Origin: Gemmatimonadaceae bacterium
GTDB lineage: Bacteria; Latescibacterota; UBA2968; UBA8231
DNA: 25,778 bases
Reading direction: 5' to 3'
Assembly (NCBI GenBank): GCA_002726335.1
Contig: PBSR01000094.1
Location: 1-25,778, forward strand
Shown: piece after piece, positions 16,309 to 24,326 of the stretch
Layout of the letters: each line of letters begins with the position of its first letter
How positions within the stretch are numbered: position 1 is the stretch's first letter
Position numbers and translations under genes: made by a program
Notes under the pieces: generated by a model
Databases searched by the model: none
Told to the model about the DNA's origin: nothing
Seen by the model: the letters and a program-made list of their open reading frames with translations, nothing else

Positions 16309-19300
16309 TCAGTATACGACGTTGACGACCTGCATGAATTCCAGGTCTTCGCTATCGGTCTCAAGCTTGACCCGGGCGATATAGATCCCCGGGGGCACTA
16401 CGTCTCCGGACCCACTCCTACCGTCCCAGGTAAAGCCAATCGTCCCGCTCTGCGACGACTCCAGCCCGCTCGTCGGTGTTGCCGAGGCCACGCGGCGCCC
16501 CGACAGGTCATAGATCGCGACTTCGACGGGACGATCGTCTCGGATGGTCAAGATGGTAAACTCTATATCAAGACGGTCGTTGACACCATCCCCGTTGGGC
16601 GAAAAAACCGTGGGGATATTGACCTCGTCGATGATACTGTCCACCTGCAGGACAGTGGGTCGGGCCGTACCGCTGTCGACCAATTCGGTGGCGTCGCGTC
16701 CCTCTGACTCGACGCGTTGAAACACAGAACTGGCGCGCGAACTGCGCACGAGGGCCAGGAATTCACTTCCAGCTTTCAGAGTTTGCGTCTGGAACTGGAT
16801 CTCCACGAGTGCGTTCTCACCCTCGGCGAGGCCGGCATTGACCGATTGCGGAAACAGAACCTGCAGCGAATCTCGCGTGCTGCGCACTGCCACCTGATTG
16901 CCGTCGGAGTCGGCGAACAGACTGTCTCCGGCGACGGGCATGTAGGCCCGATCGAAGGTTGTCGTCACAGCACGCCGCTCGGAGACGCTCGATGAACCCG
17001 TTAGCTCCTCGACGGTGACGCGGCCGATGCGGATTCCCGTCGGTCGCGCCTGCGACGGCGTCAGCAACAGGATCTCGTCGAAGCCAGCGGCAGCCTCAGG
17101 TGCGTTTGGGTCGGGCCCGGCGGCGCGTACGAAGAAGACGTACGGCGACTGTCGCAAGGGCTCGACGTTCAACGGCGGGTCGTAGTCGAGACGAGTCGGT
17201 AACAGATCTGTCAACGGCCGACCGACGCCGGCATCCGTCAGCAACGCCAGTTCGCCGGCCAGGTCGGTGCTGATCGGCGGCGCCAGATCGATACTCAGCG
17301 ACTGGATGCGCGCCGTCACATCGGGATCTTCCGACAGGATCGTGACGCGCACCTGGAGGAACTTGCGTGGACTCGGGGACGTGATCGCCGCCCGGTTCTG
17401 GCCACGTGTCGGCTTGTATGGCTCACTCCAGGCGCTCCATCCGGCGAAGAATGGCGTGATCAGAAGTTCAGGCTCCTGCCGCGGTTTAGCGACACGCTTT
17501 CCATCCTCGTCGATCAGGGAATCGCCGTCATTGTCGATACCGTCGATCGGATCCTCGTCTTCGGCACCATCGCCGTCGTCGTCGACCTTGCGCTGGTGCT
17601 TGGTGATCGTCACGACACCCGGCCCACGCAGCGCCTGCGGCCCACCGACGTCACCGGCTACGCCATCCTCGTCGATGCGGCGGTCGTTGTCGTTGTCGAT
17701 GCCGTCGATCGGGTCCTCGTTGATACGTTGATCGCCGTCATCGTCGCCGGCGCTATGGGCGCGCAGCGTGAACGTTTCGGTCTCCTCCAGGGCTTGATAT
17801 GCGTTGTACAGAGTCCACAAATCGACAAGGGCCGAGTACTCCACCAGATCGACCTCGAAGGACTTCTCCGATGCCGTACCGACACCGGTCTTGTTGTAGT
17901 AGGTGAACAACGAGTCGATCGTGTCGCTCGAGCGCGTCTGAATCAGCAACTCGACCTCGGGGTGCTCGGACAGCGTCTCGGCTCGTTCGACACTCTGTCC
18001 TGTCAGCGGATCGACCTCCCGCACGATGGCTTCGGCCTCCCAGTGGATCTCGGACAGCACGCGCCGCTGCCGCACATTGATCGCTTCGGCCTCGCTCACT
18101 CCGGGCAACAGCACGATCGCCGGCGACGAAAAGCTCACCTCCGCCGGGTAGCCATGACCGAACATCTGCAATTCGTTGAAGTGGCCGGGAGCGCTGTAGG
18201 CTCCCGAACGGGCACCCGTGGGGTCGTCATTGCGCTGTTGGAAGAAGCGCAGCTTCCGCAGGTCGAACCGCTCCTGCATCATGCGAACTTTCGGCGTGTT
18301 GTTGTCCTTGTAGATCTCGCTGATCAGATCACTCCATGCCAGTCCGTTCTCCAATTGGATGAAGTCCTCTGCGGTCTGCAGATCGAGAGCCCGCAACACG
18401 GTGCCGTCGGATCCCTGCAGGTGCCAGCCGAAAATCGAGCCTTCAGTACTGGTCTCGCGTGTCGTCACCATACCCAGCAGGACACGATCGATCCAGAAAG
18501 TGGCGCCCAGGTCAAGCCACATCGTGCAGCACACGAGTTGATCGTGGCCAGCGTAGCCGCTGGAATACTTCAGGTCCCATGCGTTGCCGTACCAGCGCGT
18601 CAGATAGACCCCATCGACGGCCTGCAAGGGCGTGCCATTGCCGCCGTCCTCATAGCCGGCGCCGCCGTGACGCGCGGGGCGATATGCCAGGTTCGGTCCG
18701 GGCCCCCAGACTTCGATCTCGGAGATGCGTGGCAACTCGCGACCAAAATACCGGATGGGGCCCTGCTCGGACTCAGCCAGGGTATCGTATGCCTGCTCCG
18801 CGGTCAGCAGCGTGTCGCCCGCATCGTCAATGATGGGGCTGATCCTCTTGACGAAACCACCTGCGGTCAACCGCTGAAAGACACGCAGGCCACGCCGCTC
18901 CTCCGGCAGCGCTTCGTACGCGACGGCCCCCGCCTCGCCCTCGCCGAGCAGTTGCTTGGCATCGAAATCACTGTCAAAAATCGTGATCCGGACGAAGTGG
19001 ACGAAGGTGCCCGGAAAGTCGGGCGTGCCGTCGAGATTGGCGTCCGCCGTATCGAGCGGCTCCAAGGGAAAGACGAAACGACGCTGAACACCGGAGGCAG
19101 AGCCGCGGCCGATGACGTCGAAGCGGTAGTTCTTCGACGACGTGTCTCCCGCCTGCTTGCCCATCGACACCTCGACGGCGAACAGCTTCGGACCATCCCC
19201 GAGATCGTCAACACCTTCGACTTCAACGAAGGCGATTCCGAGGTCGTTCAGGCGGCGGATGTCCGACAGTGTCCCCGGCAGTCCCTGCCCTTCTCGCAGC

Positions 19301-19986
19301 ACGGTATCGCCGACGGCGACTGTGACAGTGCCGTCGTCGGCCAACAGATCCACTGGCGCGAGTACGGTGCCCAGAGAAGCACGGCGGGAGATGGCGGCGA
19401 TCGCCACCTGCAGTTCGGCAGACAGATCACTGAGGGCATCGGCATCGGCCGGGATTACGGGAACCGCTTCATTGCCGCCAGACTCCAGTGGCGGAAACTG
19501 CACGACGATGCTGTCTGCGAACACGACGCGGCCCAGGTTGACCTCGACCTGCCAGTTGCGCAGGCCGTCGGCACTGAAGTCGGCCGCAGCAGGCTCCCAG
19601 TAGGTCGTCAGGTCGCCGTCGCCTGCCCGGGGTGCTGCAGCGTCGTTCGACAGTGCCTTGAGCTGACCGGTAACGGTAGTGTTCAGACCCCGGAAGCGGA
19701 CGTCGTCGAGATAGCTGAAGCCGGCGCGGTCCAGCACGTAGTTCTGTATCGCCGGGAAGAACTTGGGCTTGACCCCCAGAAAGGTGAAGTCGAAGAGACC
19801 GGTGGAATCCATCGGCGACGACACATCGCGTACCAGGTTGTTCTGGTAATCCCAGTTGCGCCATTGGGACTCGCGGTCAATGTCGATCTGATCCCCTGCG
19901 CCGTTGAACTGGAAGGCCGCCGATTGCGCGTGAGCGTTACCAGCGACAGCGCCGAGAATTGCCAGCGAATATAGAAACCTCTGCAT
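16309..19986 (-). CDS. Giant exported protein with discoidin-like modules, DNDGDG repeats and FlgD-Ig end
   Basis: 1225 aa; ATG 19986 has AGGAG nine bases upstream. Signal peptide M-Q-R-F then a hydrophobic core, cleaved after A-H-A (20). Two discoidin (F5/8 type C)-like stretches: T-Y-W-E-P with W-Q-V-E-V-N-L-G-R (about 125-155) and T-R-W-Y-G with M-W-L-D-L-G-A-x-F-W-I-D-R-V (about 460-505). N-E-L-Q-M-F-G-H-G-Y (about 607) and S-E-I-H-W-E-A (about 648) match the corresponding points of the two paralogues. Acidic repeats of type D-D-D-G-D-x-x-x-[DN]-E-D-P-I-D-G-I-D-N-D occupy about 742-830. The last 100 residues are FlgD-Ig-like: P-T-V-F-S-P-N-G-D-G-V-N-D, I-Y-D-L-S-G-R, T-W-D-G-R, V-P-P-G-I-Y, ending V-N-V-V-Y. 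Binding to glycans and display at the cell surface is inferred; no catalytic domain seen. Confidence 0.85.
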   Translation of the reverse strand: MQRFLYSLAILGAVAGNAHAQSAAFQFNGAGDQIDIDRESQWRNWDYQNNLVRDVSSPMDSTGLFDFTFLGVKPKFFPAIQNYVLDRAGFSYLDDVRFRGLNTTVTGQLKALSNDAAAPRAGDGDLTTYWEPAAADFSADGLRNWQVEVNLGRVVFADSIVVQFPPLESGGNEAVPVIPADADALSDLSAELQVAIAAISRRASLGTVLAPVDLLADDGTVTVAVGDTVLREGQGLPGTLSDIRRLNDLGIAFVEVEGVDDLGDGPKLFAVEVSMGKQAGDTSSKNYRFDVIGRGSASGVQRRFVFPLEPLDTADANLDGTPDFPGTFVHFVRITIFDSDFDAKQLLGEGEAGAVAYEALPEERRGLRVFQRLTAGGFVKRISPIIDDAGDTLLTAEQAYDTLAESEQGPIRYFGRELPRISEIEVWGPGPNLAYRPARHGGAGYEDGGNGTPLQAVDGVYLTRWYGNAWDLKYSSGYAGHDQLVCCTMWLDLGATFWIDRVLLGMVTTRETSTEGSIFGWHLQGSDGTVLRALDLQTAEDFIQLENGLAWSDLISEIYKDNNTPKVRMMQERFDLRKLRFFQQRNDDPTGARSGAYSAPGHFNELQMFGHGYPAEVSFSSPAIVLLPGVSEAEAINVRQRRVLSEIHWEAEAIVREVDPLTGQSVERAETLSEHPEVELLIQTRSSDTIDSLFTYYNKTGVGTASEKSFEVDLVEYSALVDLWTLYNAYQALEETETFTLRAHSAGDDDGDQRINEDPIDGIDNDNDRRIDEDGVAGDVGGPQALRGPGVVTITKHQRKVDDDGDGAEDEDPIDGIDNDGDSLIDEDGKRVAKPRQEPELLITPFFAGWSAWSEPYKPTRGQNRAAITSPSPRKFLQVRVTILSEDPDVTARIQSLSIDLAPPISTDLAGELALLTDAGVGRPLTDLLPTRLDYDPPLNVEPLRQSPYVFFVRAAGPDPNAPEAAAGFDEILLLTPSQARPTGIRIGRVTVEELTGSSSVSERRAVTTTFDRAYMPVAGDSLFADSDGNQVAVRSTRDSLQVLFPQSVNAGLAEGENALVEIQFQTQTLKAGSEFLALVRSSRASSVFQRVESEGRDATELVDSGTARPTVLQVDSIIDEVNIPTVFSPNGDGVNDRLDIEFTILTIRDDRPVEVAIYDLSGRRVASATPTSGLESSQSGTIGFTWDGRSGSGDVVPPGIYIARVKLETDSEDLEFMQVVNVVY
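17500..17760 (-). repeat. Acidic Asp-Gly repeat region, coding
   Basis: Four irregular units encoding D-[ND]-D-G-D-x-x-x-[DN]-E-D and the linker P-I-D-G-I-D-N-D, in two pairs split by a spacer. The DNA word at 17683-17721 is 37/39 identical to 6662-6700 in the 4295-7264 gene, and a weaker copy lies at about 17522-17560. Confidence 0.8.
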
Positions 19987-20057
19987 GGTCCCTCACTCCT
20001 GCCCTTGTTGCACCGACCGCCGAGCCGATCCAGCGGTGTCATACACTGATTCGTGCT

Positions 20058-22691
20058 TCAATAGACCACGGATACGACGCGTGTCGACACAATATCACCC
20101 GTGTCGGTATCCCCCGTCACCTTCAGCAGGTAGAGCCCGGGGGGCACGTGGTTCCCGCTGTTATCGGTACCGTCCCACTCCTCGGCGAAGCTGCCCACCG
20201 CCCTGTCGTTTGTCCACGACCGCACGGCGCGGCCAGACAGGTCGTAGACCTCAAGCGTCACCGGTACGTCTTCGACCACGCGCAGGATGTCATAGGTGAT
20301 GCGCGAGGCGTCGTTGACGCCGTCCGAATTCGGTGTGAAGGGGTTCGGCTCCACGCGCAGACGTTGCACGACATCGTCGATGGCGTGGGCCACACTGGTG
20401 ACGACATCAAGGGTGTTGCGATCGGACATATCCTCGGTGAACGCCAGAACATCGCCCTGCAGGATCCGCTGTGGCAGGATCGTCTGCAACGTGTCGATGC
20501 TGCCGCTGGCATCCTCGTCGGTCAAGAAGATGATGTTGCTGTAGTCGGTGCTGGGACCGGCGCCCACCGTGTCGAGAAAGACGTGCCCGGTGAAATTGGT
20601 CTTCACGTTGAGGACGCGGCCGCGGAACTTGACCAGCACGACGAGGGAGTCGTTCTGCGAGATCGATGGATCGACGCGGGGTATTCCCAACACGAACAGC
20701 TCTTGGGTGCGTGCGATGGTCTCGAAGGGCACCGCCTCGGAGCGCTCGATCGACTCGCGACCGTAGGCGAATTCGACGCTCTGCACCTCGGACACGACGG
20801 TAGGGGTCGGGATGCGGATGCGGTTGAAGCCGGGGTCGCCATCGCGGAACCGCGGACGCACGGCGTAGGTGAACAGCGTGTCGAGACCAGCCGCGACATC
20901 GGCAGCGGGTACGATCTCGGCGACCGCTTCACGGAGGATCGGTGGGAACAACTGTTCGATGCGCAGGTTCCGCACCGCCGTGGCCGATCGATAATCCTCA
21001 CTGGTGAAGTCAATGCGGATCTGGAAGAACGGCCGCTCCCCGGGCACGTTGATCCGCTGCCCGTTCGTCACTGGCTGGAAGCCGCTCCAGAACACTGGGT
21101 CGGCCAATCGCGGCAGGTCGTTGCTCTGGCGGTCTCGCTTGTTGGCGGCGGGTACGGTGGTCGGGTCGCTGTATTCCGGGAATGTGGTCTGCGCCGCGGC
21201 TCGCTCCTCGTCGGTGAGGGCGTTCCAGATATCACGGGCTGCAGATCGCAACAGCGGATCATCGAGAATGACCGGCTCACCCTCCGTTGTGCTGCCCTCG
21301 CGATGGTCAACGACCATCGCGTCGGGGCGCCACTCAACCTGGTCGCCGTTGCGGTTCAGACGAATCAGCACCAGCGGCTCTGGCGTGAATCCCGTCTGGA
21401 TATTGACCGTCGCCGTCGACGCTTCAGGGTCGCCCAACTTCTCTTCGTCCCAGGTAATACGCCCCAGGGTTCCGCCCTGCAGTTGATCGAGCTCGGCGCG
21501 CTGGCCCAGATCGCCATCCAGATAGCTCTGCATCGCGGGGATACCGGCCGGGTCGAGAGGCAGTGGCTTGCTCAGGTACACTGCCGCCGGCGGATAGCCC
21601 TCATTGAACACCTCAAACTCGGCGATGTCGTAGTCGATGCCGGTGAGGGACCGGAACTTGAACTGCTGCATGTACTTCGGCGGATCCATACGGAACGCCA
21701 CAGTATCGACGGTGTTGCTCTGCGAGATAGCCAGTTGCCTGAACACTGGCACGGTGCCTTCGGTGACGGTGACTTCGCCGCCGAGTCCGAGGTAGTTCGA
21801 GCCGACGCGCCCCTGAGACACGCTCTCTTCCTGTCCGCGCTTATAGGTGATTCCGTCGTGGATCTCGAGGCCGTACGCGGCCATCGGGATGGGGTTGTCT
21901 TCGGGTCGCGGGTAGAAACGCACGAGGCCGATGGGGAACTGCCGGGTCAGGTCCATGATGATGACAACGGCGCGCTTCTCGACGGGCCGGTTCTTGCCGT
22001 CCACGCGCCGGAAGGAGTTTATCGGATCCAGGTCGATCAGTGCCTCGAGTAAATCTCGCTTCTGACGGTTGTTGAGTTGGCGCTCATAGATCGTCGGCGA
22101 GCGCAGCCAGTTCTCGAAGCGCACCTGAGGATCTCGCGGCCCCAGAACGGCATGACCCAGATTGACCAGGGCCTGCAGACTGTCGATACCGGCTGCCTGG
22201 AGCTGACGGACAGTCTCCACGGTGCGCGGAAAGTCGTCGTGCGGCGCCAGCAACAGCGCCCCCTCGGCGATCAATGTGCCACCGTCAGTCGCCAACACAG
22301 CGGAGATGGCAAACACGCTGTCTCGGGAGACGTGACGCGTAAAGGCGTCAAAGGTCTGCCGGTCAAAGAAGTTAAAATCGTCTTCCGTCTGGATCTCGTC
22401 TGGAATAGCGGGCAGTGGGAGCCAGAGGGTTGTGTCGAGGGGCGCGATGCCGTTGTCGATCTTGAAATCGACACTCTCAAAGAAATTCACGGGATTGAAG
22501 GGCGCCTGCTGTGCGTCCTTCCACTCAATGTCACCGGGGATGTTGAGAGCACTCAACTGCCCGTGAACCGGGGCCACTGTGAGCAACGCGGAGAGCAGCG
22601 CCGCCATCCCGACCCAGACGAGTAGTCCGACGGTGGGACGGCTCGACACCACGTCAACTGACGGGTCCTGGTGGCCTCGGTGTATCAGCAT
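20058..22691 (-). CDS. Large exported protein with discoidin-like region and C-terminal FlgD-Ig domain
   Basis: 877 aa from ATG 22691, preceded by GAGGAG (22701-22706) at nine bases; the GTG at 22745 would add 18 residues without reason. The N-terminus has a long n-region and a hydrophobic segment (about 20-40), with cleavage likely after V-H-G (44). The middle contains V-V-I-I-M-D-L-T and L-V-R-F-Y-P-R-P (discoidin-like), A-E-F-E-V-F-N-E-G-Y (about 362), G-R-I-T-W-D-E (about 412), F-W-S-G-F-Q-P, and G-F-N-R-I-R-I (about 620), in the same order as in the paralogue at 4295-7264. It lacks the DNDGDG repeats. The last 100 residues are FlgD-Ig-like: P-N-P-F-T-P-N-S-D-G-V-N-D, V-Y-D-L-S-G-R, E-W-D-G-T-D, V-P-P-G-L-Y, ending V-S-V-V-Y. 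First gene of the seven-gene minus-strand block, just after the terminator. Confidence 0.85.
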   Translation of the reverse strand: MLIHRGHQDPSVDVVSSRPTVGLLVWVGMAALLSALLTVAPVHGQLSALNIPGDIEWKDAQQAPFNPVNFFESVDFKIDNGIAPLDTTLWLPLPAIPDEIQTEDDFNFFDRQTFDAFTRHVSRDSVFAISAVLATDGGTLIAEGALLLAPHDDFPRTVETVRQLQAAGIDSLQALVNLGHAVLGPRDPQVRFENWLRSPTIYERQLNNRQKRDLLEALIDLDPINSFRRVDGKNRPVEKRAVVIIMDLTRQFPIGLVRFYPRPEDNPIPMAAYGLEIHDGITYKRGQEESVSQGRVGSNYLGLGGEVTVTEGTVPVFRQLAISQSNTVDTVAFRMDPPKYMQQFKFRSLTGIDYDIAEFEVFNEGYPPAAVYLSKPLPLDPAGIPAMQSYLDGDLGQRAELDQLQGGTLGRITWDEEKLGDPEASTATVNIQTGFTPEPLVLIRLNRNGDQVEWRPDAMVVDHREGSTTEGEPVILDDPLLRSAARDIWNALTDEERAAAQTTFPEYSDPTTVPAANKRDRQSNDLPRLADPVFWSGFQPVTNGQRINVPGERPFFQIRIDFTSEDYRSATAVRNLRIEQLFPPILREAVAEIVPAADVAAGLDTLFTYAVRPRFRDGDPGFNRIRIPTPTVVSEVQSVEFAYGRESIERSEAVPFETIARTQELFVLGIPRVDPSISQNDSLVVLVKFRGRVLNVKTNFTGHVFLDTVGAGPSTDYSNIIFLTDEDASGSIDTLQTILPQRILQGDVLAFTEDMSDRNTLDVVTSVAHAIDDVVQRLRVEPNPFTPNSDGVNDASRITYDILRVVEDVPVTLEVYDLSGRAVRSWTNDRAVGSFAEEWDGTDNSGNHVPPGLYLLKVTGDTDTGDIVSTRVVSVVY

Positions 22692-22700
22692 CGCGAGAAT

Positions 22701-22706
22701 CTCCTC
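22701..22706 (-). promoter_or_regulatory. Ribosome binding site deciding the ATG 22691 start
   Basis: GAGGAG on the minus strand, nine bases before ATG 22691; the upstream in-frame GTG at 22745 has no such site. Confidence 0.65.
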
Positions 22707-22750
22707 AACGCGGCGTGCGTCTGGGCGTGAAACGTACGTGCGCACCGTCC

Positions 22751-22767
22751 GTAGCTGTCGTAGCTAC
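22751..22767. promoter_or_regulatory. GTAGCT inverted/direct repeat upstream of the seven-gene block
   Basis: GTAGCT-GTCGT-AGCTAC gives perfect 6-bp inverted arms, and GTAGCT also recurs as a direct repeat at 22760-22765. It lies 60-76 bases upstream of ATG 22691 and right behind the terminator, where an operator for the minus-strand block would be expected. No -35/-10 pair was convincing. Confidence 0.35.
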
Positions 22768-22769
22768 TA

Positions 22770-22805
22770 AAAAGAAGGGGGGAGGAAACCCCCCCCCCTT
22801 CTTTT
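22770..22805 (-). terminator. Strong intrinsic terminator after the CBM9-like gene
   Basis: AAAAGAAGGGGGG (22770-22782) is perfectly complementary to CCCCCCTTCTTTT (22793-22805), a 13-bp stem. On the minus strand, the direction of the CBM9-like gene that stops at 22900, the stem ends in CTTCTTTTT. The G6 and C10 runs allow slipped pairing. It should insulate the seven-gene block from read-through and implies a separate promoter for that block. The rest of the 208-bp gap holds a small GCTCC/GGAGC hairpin (about 22856-22869). Confidence 0.85.
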
Positions 22806-22899
22806 ACTTGCCAACATCAAACAACTGGCGAGGCCCGCAGGCCCCGGACTCGAAAGCTCCGCTCGGAGCAAGCGAGTAGTTCAAGTAGACAGGCTCCGC

Positions 22900-23820
22900 T
22901 TAGCGGAAGCTGGCCTTGATCCGACCCCAGCTGTCCTCAGCAACGGCCGTCGGCAGAGGCGCCGAACCGCAGTCGCCAATGTCGCACGGGATGAGCTCGC
23001 CGTCGACGAAGTTGTCCGCCTCACGCCACGTGTTCGGCTGACCGGACAGCGTGTGGAAACCGTGATACTCACCAGCTTCGGTGTCGAAGTCGGGCACGGA
23101 GATCTGGAAGCCGATCGTCCGGCCAGCGGTGAGATTGGAGCGGCGGGACAGTTCCGGACCCTGCCAGTTCAACTCGTCCCAAGCCGTAACCTGCAGCTCG
23201 ATGACGGAGGTGTTGGGCGACTCGCCCACGGAGAAACCACCAGCGTCCGCGAAGGGCGGCAAGGTGACCCAGCCCTGACCCGAGCCCTGGTAACCCAGGG
23301 TGCGGCCATCGGGCGACTCGGCGATGGCGACGTACTGCTGCCCCTGGAAGTTGGTCAGCAGCTTGCGCTCTTCGTCGGAGAGATCCTCGCCGATACCGGC
23401 GCCGTTGTACGAACCACCAGTGTGGTCACCGTCCACCATGAACTCGATCGAGTCGAAGCGCCACAGACCGGTCAGGTCGCCGCCCTCATACGTGTTGACG
23501 TAGACGTCATCAACGCGCTCGATGGCCATGTACAGGTGCTGTCCAGCGCTGTGCCACGACATGAAGGCCCGATACGCCAGGTCTTCAGGATTGATGCCGG
23601 CGCCGTCAGCCACGTTCAGCGGTGCGAACGAGTTGTGATCGAGCGACGTACCGGGAAGAACATCTTCCCAGTCCTCAAGGGTGCCGTCACGGAGATCGGG
23701 CAGATCGCCGGTCGGGATCTCGAAGATCGGGAAAACCAGGCCACCGATGTGGGCGCTGGTAGCACTGGTCATGCCGAAAATGCACGCGGCAGCCAGAGCA
23801 AGTATTGTAAAACGTCTCAT
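22900..23820 (-). CDS. Exported CBM9-like carbohydrate-binding protein, second copy
   Basis: 306 aa from ATG 23820, with AGGAGGAG (23828-23835) seven bases upstream; an upstream in-frame ATG at 23904 lacks this site and would put 28 extra residues before the signal peptide. Signal peptide M-R-R-F then a hydrophobic core, cleaved near T-S-A (about 23). Mature features: L-R-D-G-T-L-E-D-W-E-D, H-L-Y-M-A-I-E-R-V-D-D, and D-S-I-E-F-M-V-D-G-D-H-T-G-G, matching the CBM9-like pattern of the 1060-1995 protein. Two cysteines close together (P-C-D-I-G-D-C-G) near the C-terminus may form a disulfide. It ends E-D-S-W-G-R-I-K-A-S-F-R. It is monocistronic by the terminator behind it, and its very strong ribosome binding site suggests high expression. 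Likely a secreted or surface sugar-binding protein; ligand unknown. Confidence 0.85.
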   Translation of the reverse strand: MRRFTILALAAACIFGMTSATSAHIGGLVFPIFEIPTGDLPDLRDGTLEDWEDVLPGTSLDHNSFAPLNVADGAGINPEDLAYRAFMSWHSAGQHLYMAIERVDDVYVNTYEGGDLTGLWRFDSIEFMVDGDHTGGSYNGAGIGEDLSDEERKLLTNFQGQQYVAIAESPDGRTLGYQGSGQGWVTLPPFADAGGFSVGESPNTSVIELQVTAWDELNWQGPELSRRSNLTAGRTIGFQISVPDFDTEAGEYHGFHTLSGQPNTWREADNFVDGELIPCDIGDCGSAPLPTAVAEDSWGRIKASFR

Positions 23821-24326
23821 CCGAAAGCTCCTCCTGTAAGACGTGTGGGTGGGTGGTTCGTCTAGTGCTAATACTGCGCGGTGGTAGATCGATATCATTT
23901 TCACGGTTGGTTCATAAGGCTGGTTGCGGACGGTCTGGCGGAATGCGAGCCCTTCCTCCGACGGCTCGGCTCAGTGGGCTTCGCCGACGGATGTCCTCGG
24001 TCGCCCTCACCCCCTTTCGGTTGGGTTGTGACTATCGATGGTCTGATGTCCCAATCAATAACAATGTGCACCGTGGGCGACGGTTCGACAACCGCAACCC
24101 TGCCTTGCCTCGGATACGCTCTCTGGGCACCTTAGGACGTCCCCGAAGCAGGGCTCGTCACTCCGACGATCCGGTAGAGGCGACGCTAATTAACGAATTG
24201 ACCCCCAAGAATCCAAGTTTTTTTTTGTCCCGGCCCAATCCAAACCGAATGGGGAGTATACGACTTGCCCGCCGAGGGCGTCAAACCCCACCACCCCCCC
24301 GGACACCTAGCATCTACCAGGGGCGA
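23821..24326. other. 506-bp divergent intergenic region
   Basis: Lies between the minus-strand CBM9-like gene and the plus-strand propeller gene, so it must hold both promoters. No reading frame in it looks like a gene. An AT-rich patch (24187-24227) contains AATTAACGAATT, TTGACC (24198-24203, close to a -35 box) and a run of nine T (24218-24226), but the -10 position at 17-bp spacing is only TTTTTT. A C7 run lies at 24294-24300. For the minus strand TATTAG near 23870 could be a -10, without a -35. No convincing tRNA, small RNA or terminator was seen. Confidence 0.5.
23828..23835 (-). promoter_or_regulatory. Strong ribosome binding site of the second CBM9-like gene
   Basis: AGGAGGAG on the minus strand, seven bases before ATG 23820; the strongest Shine-Dalgarno in the window, and it decides the start. 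Confidence 0.7.

Noticed and set aside
17596..22052. Long plus-strand open frames (about 792 and 697 aa) opposite the giant genes
   Set aside because: They are antisense to well-supported exported proteins, have no signal peptide, domains or ribosome binding sites, and are explained by GC-rich codon usage.
23881..24135. 84-aa plus-strand frame in the divergent intergenic region
   Set aside because: No ribosome binding site, no motif, and unusual composition; more likely promoter DNA.
24218..24226. T9 run as an intrinsic terminator
   Set aside because: No stem precedes it on the plus strand, and none fits on the other strand.
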